A stretch of DNA of 64,000 nt from assembly GCF_016342705.1 (NCBI RefSeq), contig NZ_JAEINV010000003.1, forward strand, positions 124,001 to 188,000. The letters are read 5' to 3'. The notes under the pieces were generated by a model, which made no database searches, had not been told where the DNA came from, and saw nothing but the letters and a program-made list of their open reading frames with translations. Origin of the DNA: Lutibacter sp. (GTDB lineage Bacteria > Bacteroidota > Bacteroidia > Flavobacteriales > Flavobacteriaceae). A program made the position numbers and the translations under genes. Below are positions 44,692-54,278 of this stretch, one piece after another. The stretch's first letter is position 1. Every line of letters starts with the position of its first letter.

Positions 44692-47600
44692 ATGGTTATG
44701 AAAAGTTTTTGTTCTTATTTATTGTTTTTTTTCTTTTCATTAATAATATATTCTCAATCAGATCAAGGTTTTTATCAAGATGAATGGACATATTTACCCT
44801 CGGACACAGAAATTAACAATGCACTAAACGCCACGTATGGTTTAACTCAAGGATGTGTGGCTGGTACAGCAAAAATTGACACTGATCTTGAATTATCTAA
44901 AATTCTTAAATATCATAATAAGAAATTAGCTGGACAATATGAACCTTCAAGAATATCATTTGTAAAAATATATGTATATTATCCATATATAGTTGGAAAT
45001 AAAATACAAAGATATCATTTGGTTCAGGATCATGAAACAGGAAAGTTTGCTTTTAGATATAGTTTTTGTGCAGATTGCCCAACTACTCTTTTGGAAACTT
45101 ATGATGAAGAATATAATTTTATTAAAAATTCAGATGATTTCGCTTTTGGTTTTGCTCCTCCAATGGGTTCATCATCATCAACTTCAACTAATTCGGGAAC
45201 CGATATAGATGGCATTGTTTCAACTGAAGGAGAAGAAAGTGAAATTCCTTGGGAACTTGTTATTGGAGGTTCAATTGCTGCGGCTGTAGCTGCAATAATT
45301 AGAAAAATATTAAAAAAAACAGCTACTTCTAAAACAACAAAACCCAATAAAAATAAAAAGGAGAAAAAAGAGGACGAAGAGGATGCCAATTACATTTTAC
45401 AACTGAATAAAAACAGCTTTCAATTAAAGTTAAACGAACCAGAAAATTTAGATATTCAAATTTGGAAAGTTACATCAAAAGGTGAAAAAAGATGTTCTGC
45501 GATCATACAAATTCAAAACTTTGAAAAAGCACTAAAAATAACTCCAACAACGGGTGTAAATAGTTTACAAGCACAATTACTACTTGAAAAGCAACCCAAA
45601 GAAACGAGTTTTACTATTTTGGTAAACGCTAATGCTGAAGGTCATGAATTTCAAAAAGAGGTTAGTATTCAGCCTTTTGGTGAACTACAAATTGTAATAG
45701 AAACGCTACCGGATAACAAAAGAACTTTACGGCCAGATACATATCAAACCATTGCTTGTTATGCGCAAGTTGTAGATGAAAACGGTAAATGTATAGCCGA
45801 TTTAACAGAAAAAATTCAGTTTGTACCAAAAAGTGATTGGTTAGATTTATCAACAAGTATCATTGAAAATAGTAAAAAAGGCCTCAATATAGGATGTACA
45901 AATCCAAATCCAAATGCTTCAATTCCAAACCCTCCAAAATCTGTAATTGTTAAAATTATAATGGATGATGTTGCAGAAGGAGTAGAACCTTTGCAGACAG
46001 AATTAGAAATTGCATTAATAGATTGTAAACTAGAAGTAGAAATTACGGAATGCTCGTTTCCTGTAATTGATGATTTAAGTGAAGTGACCTTTGATGCTTA
46101 TATAGAAAATCCTGATGGAGAGAAAGATTGGAATTTTAATGGAGAATACCGCAAAGGAATTGACCTAGATGAACCACTTACAGAAATTAGTATTAGTAGA
46201 AAATCTGAAACAGAAGTTAGTATTACACTTACTGGTCCTATTTTAAAACCTGGTGATGATGAAACGTTTTTGAATAAAACGTTGGTTATTTTTGCCGCAC
46301 AAGGTGAAGAAAAACCATTGGAAAGACACATAAGCGTTACCGTTTCGCAAGTTGGATTATTTGTAAAACATGGAGTGGAAGGTAAAAATGAATTGATGTT
46401 TACAGCTGATAAGCCTTTTGAATCTAATTTAGATTTTGCCCTTTATAAATTTGATAAAAATACCAATCAAATCATAGTAGATAAAGATGGTTTAGACAAT
46501 AAATTGACATTTGAATTGCAAAACGAGGATCAGGAAAGTATCAATTTTGTAAGTGTTTTGCAACCAACTTTTAAATATGACACATTGGTTTCTAACATAC
46601 CATATGGCCGTTATATATTTAAAACACAAGAAGATATTCCTGGTTTTGGTGATATTAGAACATTGAATTATTTAGTAAAGGCACCATTTGGAATGGATGA
46701 CAATCCGGAAGTTTTTGAACAAGTATTAAAAGTAAGAGTCCGAACTTTTGGTATTGGAAAAGAATTCCCCGAATGGGTTGAAGCTTATGAACAATGTAAA
46801 ACCATCATCAATAAATATGTTCCTGCTGGCGAATCACGAAATAAACTAAATGATATATTAGAAAAACGGAAATATACTTTAGGTGCTGAAGGCTTAACCA
46901 AATTAAGAAATAATATTTGGGAAATTGCCCAAAATTTAATATTAGCTGAAGGAGCAGAAGGTTATAAAAATATGGAGGTTTGGGCAAATCGAATAACCGT
47001 AACACTTGAGTGGACAGAATGGGCTGGAGATTTGGCTTTTAATGCATTAATGGCATATTATTTAAAAGGAGCTGGAGCAACAGTAACTGGATTGTCTAAA
47101 GGAATTATAATTGAAGCTTTGAATTTTTACATTTATGAAAATGATAAAGGTTGGGATGCTTTTGCAGATAGACAATATGAAAAAATAATTCCATTATTAA
47201 TGAATGTTGCCAAAGGAAGGATTATAAGCATCGAAAACATTGAACTGGTTGTCAAAAAGAATAAAGTTTTAGCCTGGACTATTTTCATCAGTTGTGAATT
47301 TTTATACAATTTGTATCAAACAAAGTCTGTTGTGGAAGCAGCTAAATTAACAGCAGCTCAAATGCGAGATGAATTAATTATGCGTAAAATAACCGCTCAA
47401 TTACAAAAAAACGCATTAAAATATAATGTGAAATTCACATCACCTGATGAAGTTTTAGATGATTTGGTGAAAAGTGTGAAAACCGTAAATGGCGAAGAAA
47501 TTATAGATCCAAAAAAATTATTGGAATTTATGCGAGATCCTGCAGCAGTGAGAACCATAAAAAAACACGGAACGGAATGGATGAAACAGGTTTTTGAAAA

Positions 47601-48405
47601 ATCACGTGATAAAATTTATCAAAAACACGATGCTGATCTTAAAAAATATATTTCTGAAACCTACAAAATTGACCCAAATGATATAAAAATAGATGATTTC
47701 AGAACACCTGGAACAGGAGGAAAAACCAATCTTAATACCGATAGAGATTATAGGGTATTACGAAAAGTGAAAACTGAAAGTGGCGATGTTTGGATAGAAG
47801 TTCAAAGTCCAAATTGGAAACAAAAATCGTATGAAATTTTTGGAGAAACCACAGGTAAACCTTTTGGAGTGGATGCACTAGAATGGGCTGAAAGGCATCA
47901 ACAACGAGGAACAGATAGATTTGATGCTGAAGCCTGTAAAGATTATGCCGATAACACATACAATCCAAGCACAGGTGAAGTCAATAGAAATAAACCTAAT
48001 ATTTTACAAGTAAAAGAAGGCAAAGGCCGTTTGATTGACTCCGAAGAATTGGGTAATATGTATAAAAATAAAGTGAATAATGCACTAGATCCAGGAATGG
48101 AACCCGAAGCTTATGCGCAAGCACAAAAAGGAGTGAAAACGTTAAAAGAGGTTCGAGATGGTTATGGAGTTCAAGGTCTGGATGTTCCTGAAATTCCAGA
48201 TAGGTTAAAAAAAGCAATGGATATTGTTGAAAAAGCTCACATAGATGCTAGCGCTACACCGGAACATTTAAAAATGCTCAACGAACAGCTTAAAGATTTA
48301 AAATATGAAAATGTAGGGGATGTAGCTAAAGATATGGCTGAGAGTTTTAAAGATTTGAAAAAACACGACTCAAATGATCCTAGACAGGTAATTTTTGGTT
48401 GGTAA
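44692..48405 (+). CDS. Large membrane-anchored protein of unknown function, first gene of the zinc-ribbon cluster
   Basis: A 1237-residue protein I do not recognise. A signal peptide (about 1-23, SLIIYSQ) leads an extracytoplasmic N-domain (about 24-170, with paired Cys in SFCADCPT). A single helix (about 190-205, WELVIGGSIAAAVAAII) is followed by a K/E-rich stretch (206-235). Then come several beta domains (about 236-680) with repeated LEI.L.DC-type strands, a helical hydrophobic zone (about 780-900), and a C-terminal domain (about 985-1237) with GTGGKTNLNTDRDYRVLRK and WIEVQSPNWKQK. Charge around the helix suggests the large C-part faces the cytoplasm. The C-terminus looks like a separate module, possibly enzymatic or toxin-like, but no catalytic set is certain. 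Confidence 0.7.
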   Translation: MVMKSFCSYLLFFFFSLIIYSQSDQGFYQDEWTYLPSDTEINNALNATYGLTQGCVAGTAKIDTDLELSKILKYHNKKLAGQYEPSRISFVKIYVYYPYIVGNKIQRYHLVQDHETGKFAFRYSFCADCPTTLLETYDEEYNFIKNSDDFAFGFAPPMGSSSSTSTNSGTDIDGIVSTEGEESEIPWELVIGGSIAAAVAAIIRKILKKTATSKTTKPNKNKKEKKEDEEDANYILQLNKNSFQLKLNEPENLDIQIWKVTSKGEKRCSAIIQIQNFEKALKITPTTGVNSLQAQLLLEKQPKETSFTILVNANAEGHEFQKEVSIQPFGELQIVIETLPDNKRTLRPDTYQTIACYAQVVDENGKCIADLTEKIQFVPKSDWLDLSTSIIENSKKGLNIGCTNPNPNASIPNPPKSVIVKIIMDDVAEGVEPLQTELEIALIDCKLEVEITECSFPVIDDLSEVTFDAYIENPDGEKDWNFNGEYRKGIDLDEPLTEISISRKSETEVSITLTGPILKPGDDETFLNKTLVIFAAQGEEKPLERHISVTVSQVGLFVKHGVEGKNELMFTADKPFESNLDFALYKFDKNTNQIIVDKDGLDNKLTFELQNEDQESINFVSVLQPTFKYDTLVSNIPYGRYIFKTQEDIPGFGDIRTLNYLVKAPFGMDDNPEVFEQVLKVRVRTFGIGKEFPEWVEAYEQCKTIINKYVPAGESRNKLNDILEKRKYTLGAEGLTKLRNNIWEIAQNLILAEGAEGYKNMEVWANRITVTLEWTEWAGDLAFNALMAYYLKGAGATVTGLSKGIIIEALNFYIYENDKGWDAFADRQYEKIIPLLMNVAKGRIISIENIELVVKKNKVLAWTIFISCEFLYNLYQTKSVVEAAKLTAAQMRDELIMRKITAQLQKNALKYNVKFTSPDEVLDDLVKSVKTVNGEEIIDPKKLLEFMRDPAAVRTIKKHGTEWMKQVFEKSRDKIYQKHDADLKKYISETYKIDPNDIKIDDFRTPGTGGKTNLNTDRDYRVLRKVKTESGDVWIEVQSPNWKQKSYEIFGETTGKPFGVDALEWAERHQQRGTDRFDAEACKDYADNTYNPSTGEVNRNKPNILQVKEGKGRLIDSEELGNMYKNKVNNALDPGMEPEAYAQAQKGVKTLKEVRDGYGVQGLDVPEIPDRLKKAMDIVEKAHIDASATPEHLKMLNEQLKDLKYENVGDVAKDMAESFKDLKKHDSNDPRQVIFGW

Positions 48406-48447
48406 TACTAATAAGAATGTTGTATAATTTATAAATCTTAATTAAAG

Positions 48448-49062
48448 ATGTCCTATTGCTCAAATTGTGGAATAAATAATCCTTTGGAAGCTAAATTTTG
48501 CCCTTCTTGCGGTACTAAAATAGGTATTGAAGCTTCAAAAAAACACCTTTCGTCCTACAAAGAAAAGATGTACAAAAATACAATTATAGGCCTAAAAAAT
48601 GAAGGTAAAAAAATTGTAGAAAACAAAGCCAAAGAAGTATTTAATTCCGCACTGTCAAAAAGTAAAAATATTTCAGAAGAAAGCCAAAGTATTTCTGAAG
48701 TTTTTAAGGCAACAAAAACTTTTAATAATGAAGTAGAAGAGCCAAATTCATCAACAAAAAAAATAAATAAATGGACTTGGATATATATAATCATCACTGT
48801 TTTATTATTGTATTTTGGAAATCAATCTGAAGAAGTTATAGGAGTTTTAATTTTTTCTATATTAATTCTAGGTATTGTTTTTTTTAGAAGAAAAAAAGAA
48901 AAACCATATAATTGGTTGGTTAAAATTATTATAGGTGTTCAACTCATTTTTTTAGTTGCATTGGTTGCAGATAGATTAGAAAATTTTTCAGCTATTACAA
49001 TTTTATTTATAGGATTATTAATTACTAATATAATGTTATTATTAAAAGGAAATAATTCATAA
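48448..49062 (+). CDS. Zinc-ribbon protein with four membrane helices
   Basis: A 204-residue protein. The N-terminus is a zinc ribbon with Cys 4, 7, 18 and 21 (YCSNCG and FCPSCG). A charged linker follows (about 25-105), then four helices at about 109-126, 130-147, 156-173 and 180-200. The N-terminal ribbon should be cytoplasmic. No enzymatic motif is visible. It lies 42 bases after the large membrane-anchored gene and 5 bases before the metallopeptidase gene, so co-transcription is likely. Such ribbons usually bind protein or nucleic acid; which one here is unknown. Confidence 0.75.
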   Translation: MSYCSNCGINNPLEAKFCPSCGTKIGIEASKKHLSSYKEKMYKNTIIGLKNEGKKIVENKAKEVFNSALSKSKNISEESQSISEVFKATKTFNNEVEEPNSSTKKINKWTWIYIIITVLLLYFGNQSEEVIGVLIFSILILGIVFFRRKKEKPYNWLVKIIIGVQLIFLVALVADRLENFSAITILFIGLLITNIMLLLKGNNS

Positions 49063-49067
49063 AAGTT

Positions 49068-52000
49068 ATGTCAGTATATTGTCAAAATTGCGGAGTTAAA
49101 ATTATTGAAGGAGCTAGTTTTTGTGGAACATGTGGCATAAAAGTAACTTCAATTAAAACAGATAATAATGTTTGTTTTAACTGTGGATGTTTTGTGAAAA
49201 AGGATGATAAATATTGTCCAGAATGTGGAGAAATCCTAAGTAATTTAAATAAACAAACAGAATTCAAAATAAAGGAAATAAATGAACCAACAGAGAATAT
49301 TTATAAGCAAGTTGTTGAAAGTACCGTAAATAAACCAATATATACTAAAAAAAATAACAAGCCAGGTTGTTTTAAAAAACTATTTAAAACATTTTTATGG
49401 ATTGTTGGTTTTTTGTTTGTTGGTTTAATAGTTCTTTATTTTATTGGAGATGCAGAAGAAAACCCAATTGTAGATAAAACAAGAAATAAAGTTGGGTTAG
49501 AACAAACTATTTCAGATGAAGAAATGAAATTACCTTTAATGAAAGTACGTAATGCTAATCTTGTTATTACTGAAACTATTAGGTATACTATTTCCCCGAG
49601 TAGTAAATTTCAACAAATCAATTACGGTAATAAAATAAAAGTTAGTATTCCTGCAAGTTTTAATAGTTTTGAGCAATCACTTGCAATTAGTAAAGCTGCT
49701 GTTAATAAAGCTATAATGGTTGAAGATCGTAAACCATTATTTTTAGTTGATCTTACACTAGATAATGGTAAGCAACCAAATAAACCGGTTCAATTATCAT
49801 ATAAATTTGATGCAAATGAATTAAATCCAAATTTAACTATTGAAGAGCAATTAGACGCTTTTCGCTGGGATGAAGAAGGTGGTGGATGGGTGAGTTTACC
49901 TATACATATTGATTATGAAAATAATATTGTTTCTGCATATGTAGATCACTTTTCTCCTATAGGTTTTTTTTCCACTGTAATTGATACAGTAATAAAAGCT
50001 AATGATAAAATAAATGAAAAAATTGATGAACTTGATGAGCGTATATGGAACAATATGTATATTACTCCAGAAGGAAATTTTAGAATTTACTATTCAAAAA
50101 GTACTATAGATAATAGTCTTCATTTTAATAATAAAACTTGGAAACATAATTTTACAAGATCAAACTATTCCTATAATAAAGCGTATCCAAATTACATTCA
50201 AGATATGGGTTATTTCTTGGAGACTAGTTTAAAAAGGTATGTTGAAGCTGGCTTTTCAAATCCAGCATCTGATAAGGAAATGTTTAATAGTACTTATAAA
50301 AAACCTATTACGGTTAAATTAGACTCTTATTATTCTAAAGTTTCTAGTTTTGAAAATCCTCTTTCTAATAACTCGCAAGGTTTACCAAGTTACGAAAAGA
50401 TTTACGAAAGAATACATATTCCATCGTTTGAGACTTCAGATTACAAAAGAGCACAAATTGTGCTTGCTCATGAGCTATTTCATAGAATGCAAGCGCAGTA
50501 TTACGGTGTTTTAGGAATGGCTAGGCCAGCTAATAATTGGTTTATTGAAGCAACAGCTGAATACGCAGCTTATGAAATTGCTTGGCCAAGTCAAAAAGAT
50601 AAAATGTCGAATTTTACAGGAAGTGATTATCTTAAATATTCAATAAATTCCTCAGGCAGTAAAAAAGGACTTGGAGGTAAAGGTTGGACAGACCAAGGAT
50701 ATGAATACAAAACATCCATTTGGATTAAATATTTAGTAGCATCGGGTGTTAAACTTAAAGATCTAATTGAATATGATGCTGCAGATTATTATAAACCACT
50801 TTACAGTCAGCAAAAATTCTTATGGAATACTTTAAAGAATAATATGGGGGATATATATCGCAAATTTTCTATTGATATGTTTTTTTCAAAGAAAAGCCCA
50901 TTAAGTAAATTTGATTTTAGTCTTGACCTTGCAACCAATTTTTACAACTGGGATATTGAAAAAATCAAAGAAAAATCTCAAGAGTTTACTATGGGAAATA
51001 AGTTTAGTGCACAAATGGGTGTAGTAAAAGTTAATATTAAAAACCAACAATCTAAATTAGTGCTCATAACTTTAGAAGAAAAAGAAGTAATAGGACAAAC
51101 TGTTGATATAGTTATTATAAATGAAGCTACAAAAAAAACAACTACTATTGGAACGCTATTTAAAAAAGAAGATAAAAAACTTATTTCAGTAAATAATGGT
51201 GATCTTATTAGTTTAGTTCTATGCAATAGCGATTATGGAGGCGGTACAACCAAAGTAACAGTTAAAGATGTAAGCCCTCAGTTAATAATTACACCTTCAG
51301 AATTGCTTGATGCTGTTAGCAATAAAGCCTATAGTTTTGAAATATCAGCAAAAGATATTATTGATGTTATTGAAAAAGTAGATATTGAGTGGGATTTTAG
51401 CGATAACACTGAAAAAAGTACAGGTTTTCAAAATAGTATTATACCAAGTTCAGGTGAAGTAAAAATTAAAGTTGCACATACCTATGAAGAAAGCGATAAA
51501 GAACAAACCTATCCTTTAAAAGTAATTTTAAGAGAAAGCAGTACAAAAAAAGTTTTAGCAATGGCTGAAGCAAATATACTGTTAAAGTTACCTAAACCTA
51601 CCGTTTTTATTACAACACGGCATCTTATTGGTCCTCCAGGAGCAACATTTGATGTAACTGCTAAAGCATCACCAACAGACACTTACAACTTCAAATGGTA
51701 TATTCAAGGTATGAGTAATTCATATACGTATCAAGGAGAAGAATCTACTTTTACACCGGTTGCTAAAAAATTAGGTAAGTATAATGTAAACGTTAAACTT
51801 TATAATTTAAAAAATGAATTTTTAAGTGAAGATAATGTGACTATTTATGTGGAAGAAGATGAAAAAACAAAAGAATTGACAGATATTGACGGTGGTAAAG
51901 TAAAGAAAGTTATATATCGCTGTGATACAAATTATTATGGTTGCAATGTAAGTCCTTCTGGCGAGGTAATGTTTGAAAACTCTGTAAAAGAAATGGAAAA

Positions 52001-52154
52001 GGTAATTAATGATTTTATAAAACAAGGCCGCACTGAAGATGCTGAAAAAGCAAGTAAAAACTTAGCAAAAATGAAAGCTGATTTCCAATTAGAAAAAGAT
52101 ACAACATCTTGTAATTGTCAAAGAAAACGAACCCCGACAATAATTTATGAATAG
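49068..52154 (+). CDS. Double zinc-ribbon, membrane-anchored HExxH metallopeptidase
   Basis: A 1028-residue protein. Two zinc ribbons open it (Cys 5, 8, 19, 22; then VCFNCG and YCPECG, about 35-53). A K-rich stretch precedes one helix (about 107-127, FLWIVGFLFVGLIVLYFIG), so the rest should lie outside the inner membrane. A beta domain (about 150-310) leads to a peptidase-like domain: HELFH at His468-His472, followed by WFIEATAEY, where Glu494 would be the third zinc ligand, a gluzincin-like layout. PKD/Ig-like domains follow (about 745-940), then a Cys-bearing tail (TTSCNCQRK). No known family comes to mind for the whole protein. Confidence 0.75.
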   Translation: MSVYCQNCGVKIIEGASFCGTCGIKVTSIKTDNNVCFNCGCFVKKDDKYCPECGEILSNLNKQTEFKIKEINEPTENIYKQVVESTVNKPIYTKKNNKPGCFKKLFKTFLWIVGFLFVGLIVLYFIGDAEENPIVDKTRNKVGLEQTISDEEMKLPLMKVRNANLVITETIRYTISPSSKFQQINYGNKIKVSIPASFNSFEQSLAISKAAVNKAIMVEDRKPLFLVDLTLDNGKQPNKPVQLSYKFDANELNPNLTIEEQLDAFRWDEEGGGWVSLPIHIDYENNIVSAYVDHFSPIGFFSTVIDTVIKANDKINEKIDELDERIWNNMYITPEGNFRIYYSKSTIDNSLHFNNKTWKHNFTRSNYSYNKAYPNYIQDMGYFLETSLKRYVEAGFSNPASDKEMFNSTYKKPITVKLDSYYSKVSSFENPLSNNSQGLPSYEKIYERIHIPSFETSDYKRAQIVLAHELFHRMQAQYYGVLGMARPANNWFIEATAEYAAYEIAWPSQKDKMSNFTGSDYLKYSINSSGSKKGLGGKGWTDQGYEYKTSIWIKYLVASGVKLKDLIEYDAADYYKPLYSQQKFLWNTLKNNMGDIYRKFSIDMFFSKKSPLSKFDFSLDLATNFYNWDIEKIKEKSQEFTMGNKFSAQMGVVKVNIKNQQSKLVLITLEEKEVIGQTVDIVIINEATKKTTTIGTLFKKEDKKLISVNNGDLISLVLCNSDYGGGTTKVTVKDVSPQLIITPSELLDAVSNKAYSFEISAKDIIDVIEKVDIEWDFSDNTEKSTGFQNSIIPSSGEVKIKVAHTYEESDKEQTYPLKVILRESSTKKVLAMAEANILLKLPKPTVFITTRHLIGPPGATFDVTAKASPTDTYNFKWYIQGMSNSYTYQGEESTFTPVAKKLGKYNVNVKLYNLKNEFLSEDNVTIYVEEDEKTKELTDIDGGKVKKVIYRCDTNYYGCNVSPSGEVMFENSVKEMEKVINDFIKQGRTEDAEKASKNLAKMKADFQLEKDTTSCNCQRKRTPTIIYE

Positions 52155-52257
52155 GTGCGCTTATCCAAAATTTTGTATTTGCATAAGAAAAAGTTACACA
52201 GAAGAAGAAATGGATAAATATAGAAAAACCATCCGCAAAACAATTAGAAATATTTAA
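52147..52257 (+). CDS. Possible 36-residue Cys-containing small protein
   Basis: ATG at 52147 overlaps the metallopeptidase stop by 8 bases and the frame ends with TAA at 52257, three bases before the next ATG. The product begins MNRCAYPKFCICIRKSY and ends in a basic helix-like stretch, with Cys at 4, 10 and 12. It fills almost exactly the only larger gap in an otherwise packed operon, which favours a real gene, but the length is too short to be sure. Confidence 0.4.
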   Translation: MNRCAYPKFCICIRKSYTEEEMDKYRKTIRKTIRNI

Positions 52258-52260
52258 ATT

Positions 52261-52806
52261 ATGAAATACTGTTCAAATTGCAATACTGAGTTAAAGGAAG
52301 AAACAAAATTTTGTACAAAATGTGGAATTTCATTAATTGATAATCACACAAATAATAATGATATTAACCTAGTTGAAGAAAGTTTAAACCAACCAAATAA
52401 AGGCAAAAGATTTTCTATTGCACTCTTAGTAATGGTAGTTTTAGCAATATTGTTTTTTATTGGAAAATTTTTTATGGAAGATATTGTGCCTTCAGAACAA
52501 CCATTTTCTATTGAGGAACAATTGTCAAAAATTGAAGGTGAATGGCACGATCCTACTGGTGTTATTTTAGGGAATAATGATGCGATTATTGAATTCAATA
52601 AAAAAGGAGATGTAGTGATTGGAAAAGATGAAAATAATTTGTTTTCCGCTAAAATAACCCCTTTTGGCGCTAATAATTATCAGGCAATAGTGACGTTGAG
52701 AGGTGTAGAAGGAGATTTTGAATTGCATTTTTATGAAGAAGAAAACAAATTGGTGTTTTTTAGCACTTTAACAAAAAGTAGTTGGTATTTAAAAAAGAAT
52801 AATTAA
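52261..52806 (+). CDS. Zinc-ribbon, single-helix protein with lipocalin-like C-domain
   Basis: A 181-residue protein. Zinc ribbon with Cys 4, 7, 18 and 21 (YCSNCN, FCTKCG), a linker, one helix (about 51-70, IALLVMVVLAILFFIG) and a beta-rich C-domain (about 85-181) starting IEGEWHDPTG with alternating strands such as IIEFNKKGDVVIG. The G-x-W near the domain start and the strand pattern resemble lipocalin-like domains, which bind small hydrophobic ligands; this is a weak likeness. By charge the ribbon is inside and the beta domain outside. It is packed between the peptidase region and another zinc-ribbon gene. Confidence 0.7.
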   Translation: MKYCSNCNTELKEETKFCTKCGISLIDNHTNNNDINLVEESLNQPNKGKRFSIALLVMVVLAILFFIGKFFMEDIVPSEQPFSIEEQLSKIEGEWHDPTGVILGNNDAIIEFNKKGDVVIGKDENNLFSAKITPFGANNYQAIVTLRGVEGDFELHFYEEENKLVFFSTLTKSSWYLKKNN

Positions 52807-52817
52807 AACTAAATGAT

Positions 52818-53711
52818 ATGAAATTTTGTACTAATTGTGGCGAAGAATTAAATGAAGGAGCTAAGTTTTGCACAAATTGTGGTGTTAAAATTATGGATGG
52901 AAATTTTAAAGATGAAACCTCAGAGGAAAAGAAGCAAAAACCTACCTCAGAGCTTCCAAACGATTTGACTTCAAATGCATTAAAACAAATAAATAATGTC
53001 ATTTCACTTAAAAATAATCAAACAAGTATTGTAAAAAAATCAATGTACTCAGCGTTATTTTTTGGGTTAGTCATATTAATTGCCATCATGAATTTTGATA
53101 CAATGCCAATTCATCCTGCAATTGCTTTTCTATCATTTTTCTTTTTATTATCGTCTTTGGTAATTGGTTTTATATTTAGAAGTCGTGAAACAAAATTACA
53201 ATCGTTAATATCAGGTGAAAATTTAATAGCCGCTTGGACCTTAACAGATAGTGAAAAGCGTAATTACGTAGATTTCTTGTATAATAATGAAAAAGCTAAA
53301 AATAAGGGTTTGCTTATTGTTATTTCGGTTTTGGCAATTGTAATTTTTGGAATATTTATTTTGGTAATAGAAGAAGGTAAGTTATTTATGTTTTTAACCC
53401 TAATAGGATTACTAGCTTTTGTTTCCTTTTTTGCTTTTGGAATGCCCTACTATTATAAAAATCAAAATTTAAAAAACGATGGTAAAATTTTAATAGGAAA
53501 GAATTTTGCCTATATCAATGGGTTTTTTCATAATTGGGATTTTCCCCTTTCAGGAATTAAAAAAGCTAAGATTATAAAAGAGCCGTTTTATGGTTTATAT
53601 ATAAAGTATTATTACACAGATAGAACATTTACAAATACAGAAGAATTGAATATCCCTGCTTCAGAATGGGTTGATTTATCGCCATTGCTAGCAGTATTAA
53701 ATAAAGAGTAA
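52818..53711 (+). CDS. Zinc-ribbon protein with two helix pairs and a C-terminal beta domain
   Basis: A 297-residue protein. Zinc ribbon with Cys 4, 7, 18 and 21 (FCTNCG twice). Helix pairs lie at about 75-120 and 163-215. The C-terminal part (about 220-297) is beta-rich (ILIGKNFAYINGFFHNWDF, then YGLYIKYYYTD) and resembles a PH-like or DUF-type cytoplasmic domain. An even number of helices puts both ends in the cytoplasm. It is spaced 11 bases from the previous gene and 17 from the next. Confidence 0.7.
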   Translation: MKFCTNCGEELNEGAKFCTNCGVKIMDGNFKDETSEEKKQKPTSELPNDLTSNALKQINNVISLKNNQTSIVKKSMYSALFFGLVILIAIMNFDTMPIHPAIAFLSFFFLLSSLVIGFIFRSRETKLQSLISGENLIAAWTLTDSEKRNYVDFLYNNEKAKNKGLLIVISVLAIVIFGIFILVIEEGKLFMFLTLIGLLAFVSFFAFGMPYYYKNQNLKNDGKILIGKNFAYINGFFHNWDFPLSGIKKAKIIKEPFYGLYIKYYYTDRTFTNTEELNIPASEWVDLSPLLAVLNKE

Positions 53712-53728
53712 CTTAAACAAAATATAAG

Positions 53729-54259
53729 ATGGCTTATTCACTAAAAATTCACGATCCTAGATTTGACAAGTATTTAAAAAATACGAAAGATTATAGATAC
53801 CAGTTTGGTTTTGCTTTGGCAATTATAGCCATTGTAGGTTTTTATTTATATGGAGAAATGAGTGATGAAATGGACAATCCAGAAGCACTTCATATAGGAT
53901 TAGGAATTGGTGGAATGTTTTTTTTAATTGGAGTTTATGCTGCGCTTTCCGTTAAAAAAACACCAACTTGGGATGGAGAAGTAGTAGAAAAAGAAATTAT
54001 TGAAAAAGAAAAAAGCACAGATTTTGTTGTGTATATAGAAGATCAAGAACATCAAAAACATGAAATTAGATCAGAGAATGATGCAACTTTGTATAATTAT
54101 TATAAAATAGGGGAGAAGGTTCGTTATCATGGAAAATTAAGATCTTATGAGAAATTTGATAAATCAAAAGATGACATTATTTTTTGCAATGCTTGTGCTT
54201 TTATGCACGAGATTGATGAACACATTTGTAGAAATTGCGGATGCCCATTGTTAAAATAA
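53729..54259 (+). CDS. Two-helix membrane protein with C-terminal zinc ribbon
   Basis: A 176-residue protein. Helices at about 23-42 and 54-73, then a beta domain (about 83-145) with WDGEVVEKEI and VYIEDQEHQKHEIRSEND, and YKIGEKVRYHGK, reminiscent of DUF3592-like domains. A zinc ribbon closes the protein (CNAC and CRNCGC, about 152-173). It is the only member of the set whose ribbon is at the C-terminus; with two helices the ribbon would again be cytoplasmic. It is the last gene of the run, convergent with trkH. Confidence 0.75.
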   Translation: MAYSLKIHDPRFDKYLKNTKDYRYQFGFALAIIAIVGFYLYGEMSDEMDNPEALHIGLGIGGMFFLIGVYAALSVKKTPTWDGEVVEKEIIEKEKSTDFVVYIEDQEHQKHEIRSENDATLYNYYKIGEKVRYHGKLRSYEKFDKSKDDIIFCNACAFMHEIDEHICRNCGCPLLK

Positions 54260-54278
54260 AATACTAAAAAAAGATTAT

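Noticed and set aside
44692-54259. Recently acquired genomic island
   Set aside because: Base and codon use look like the neighbours, and there is no integrase, tRNA or flanking repeat, so transfer cannot be supported.
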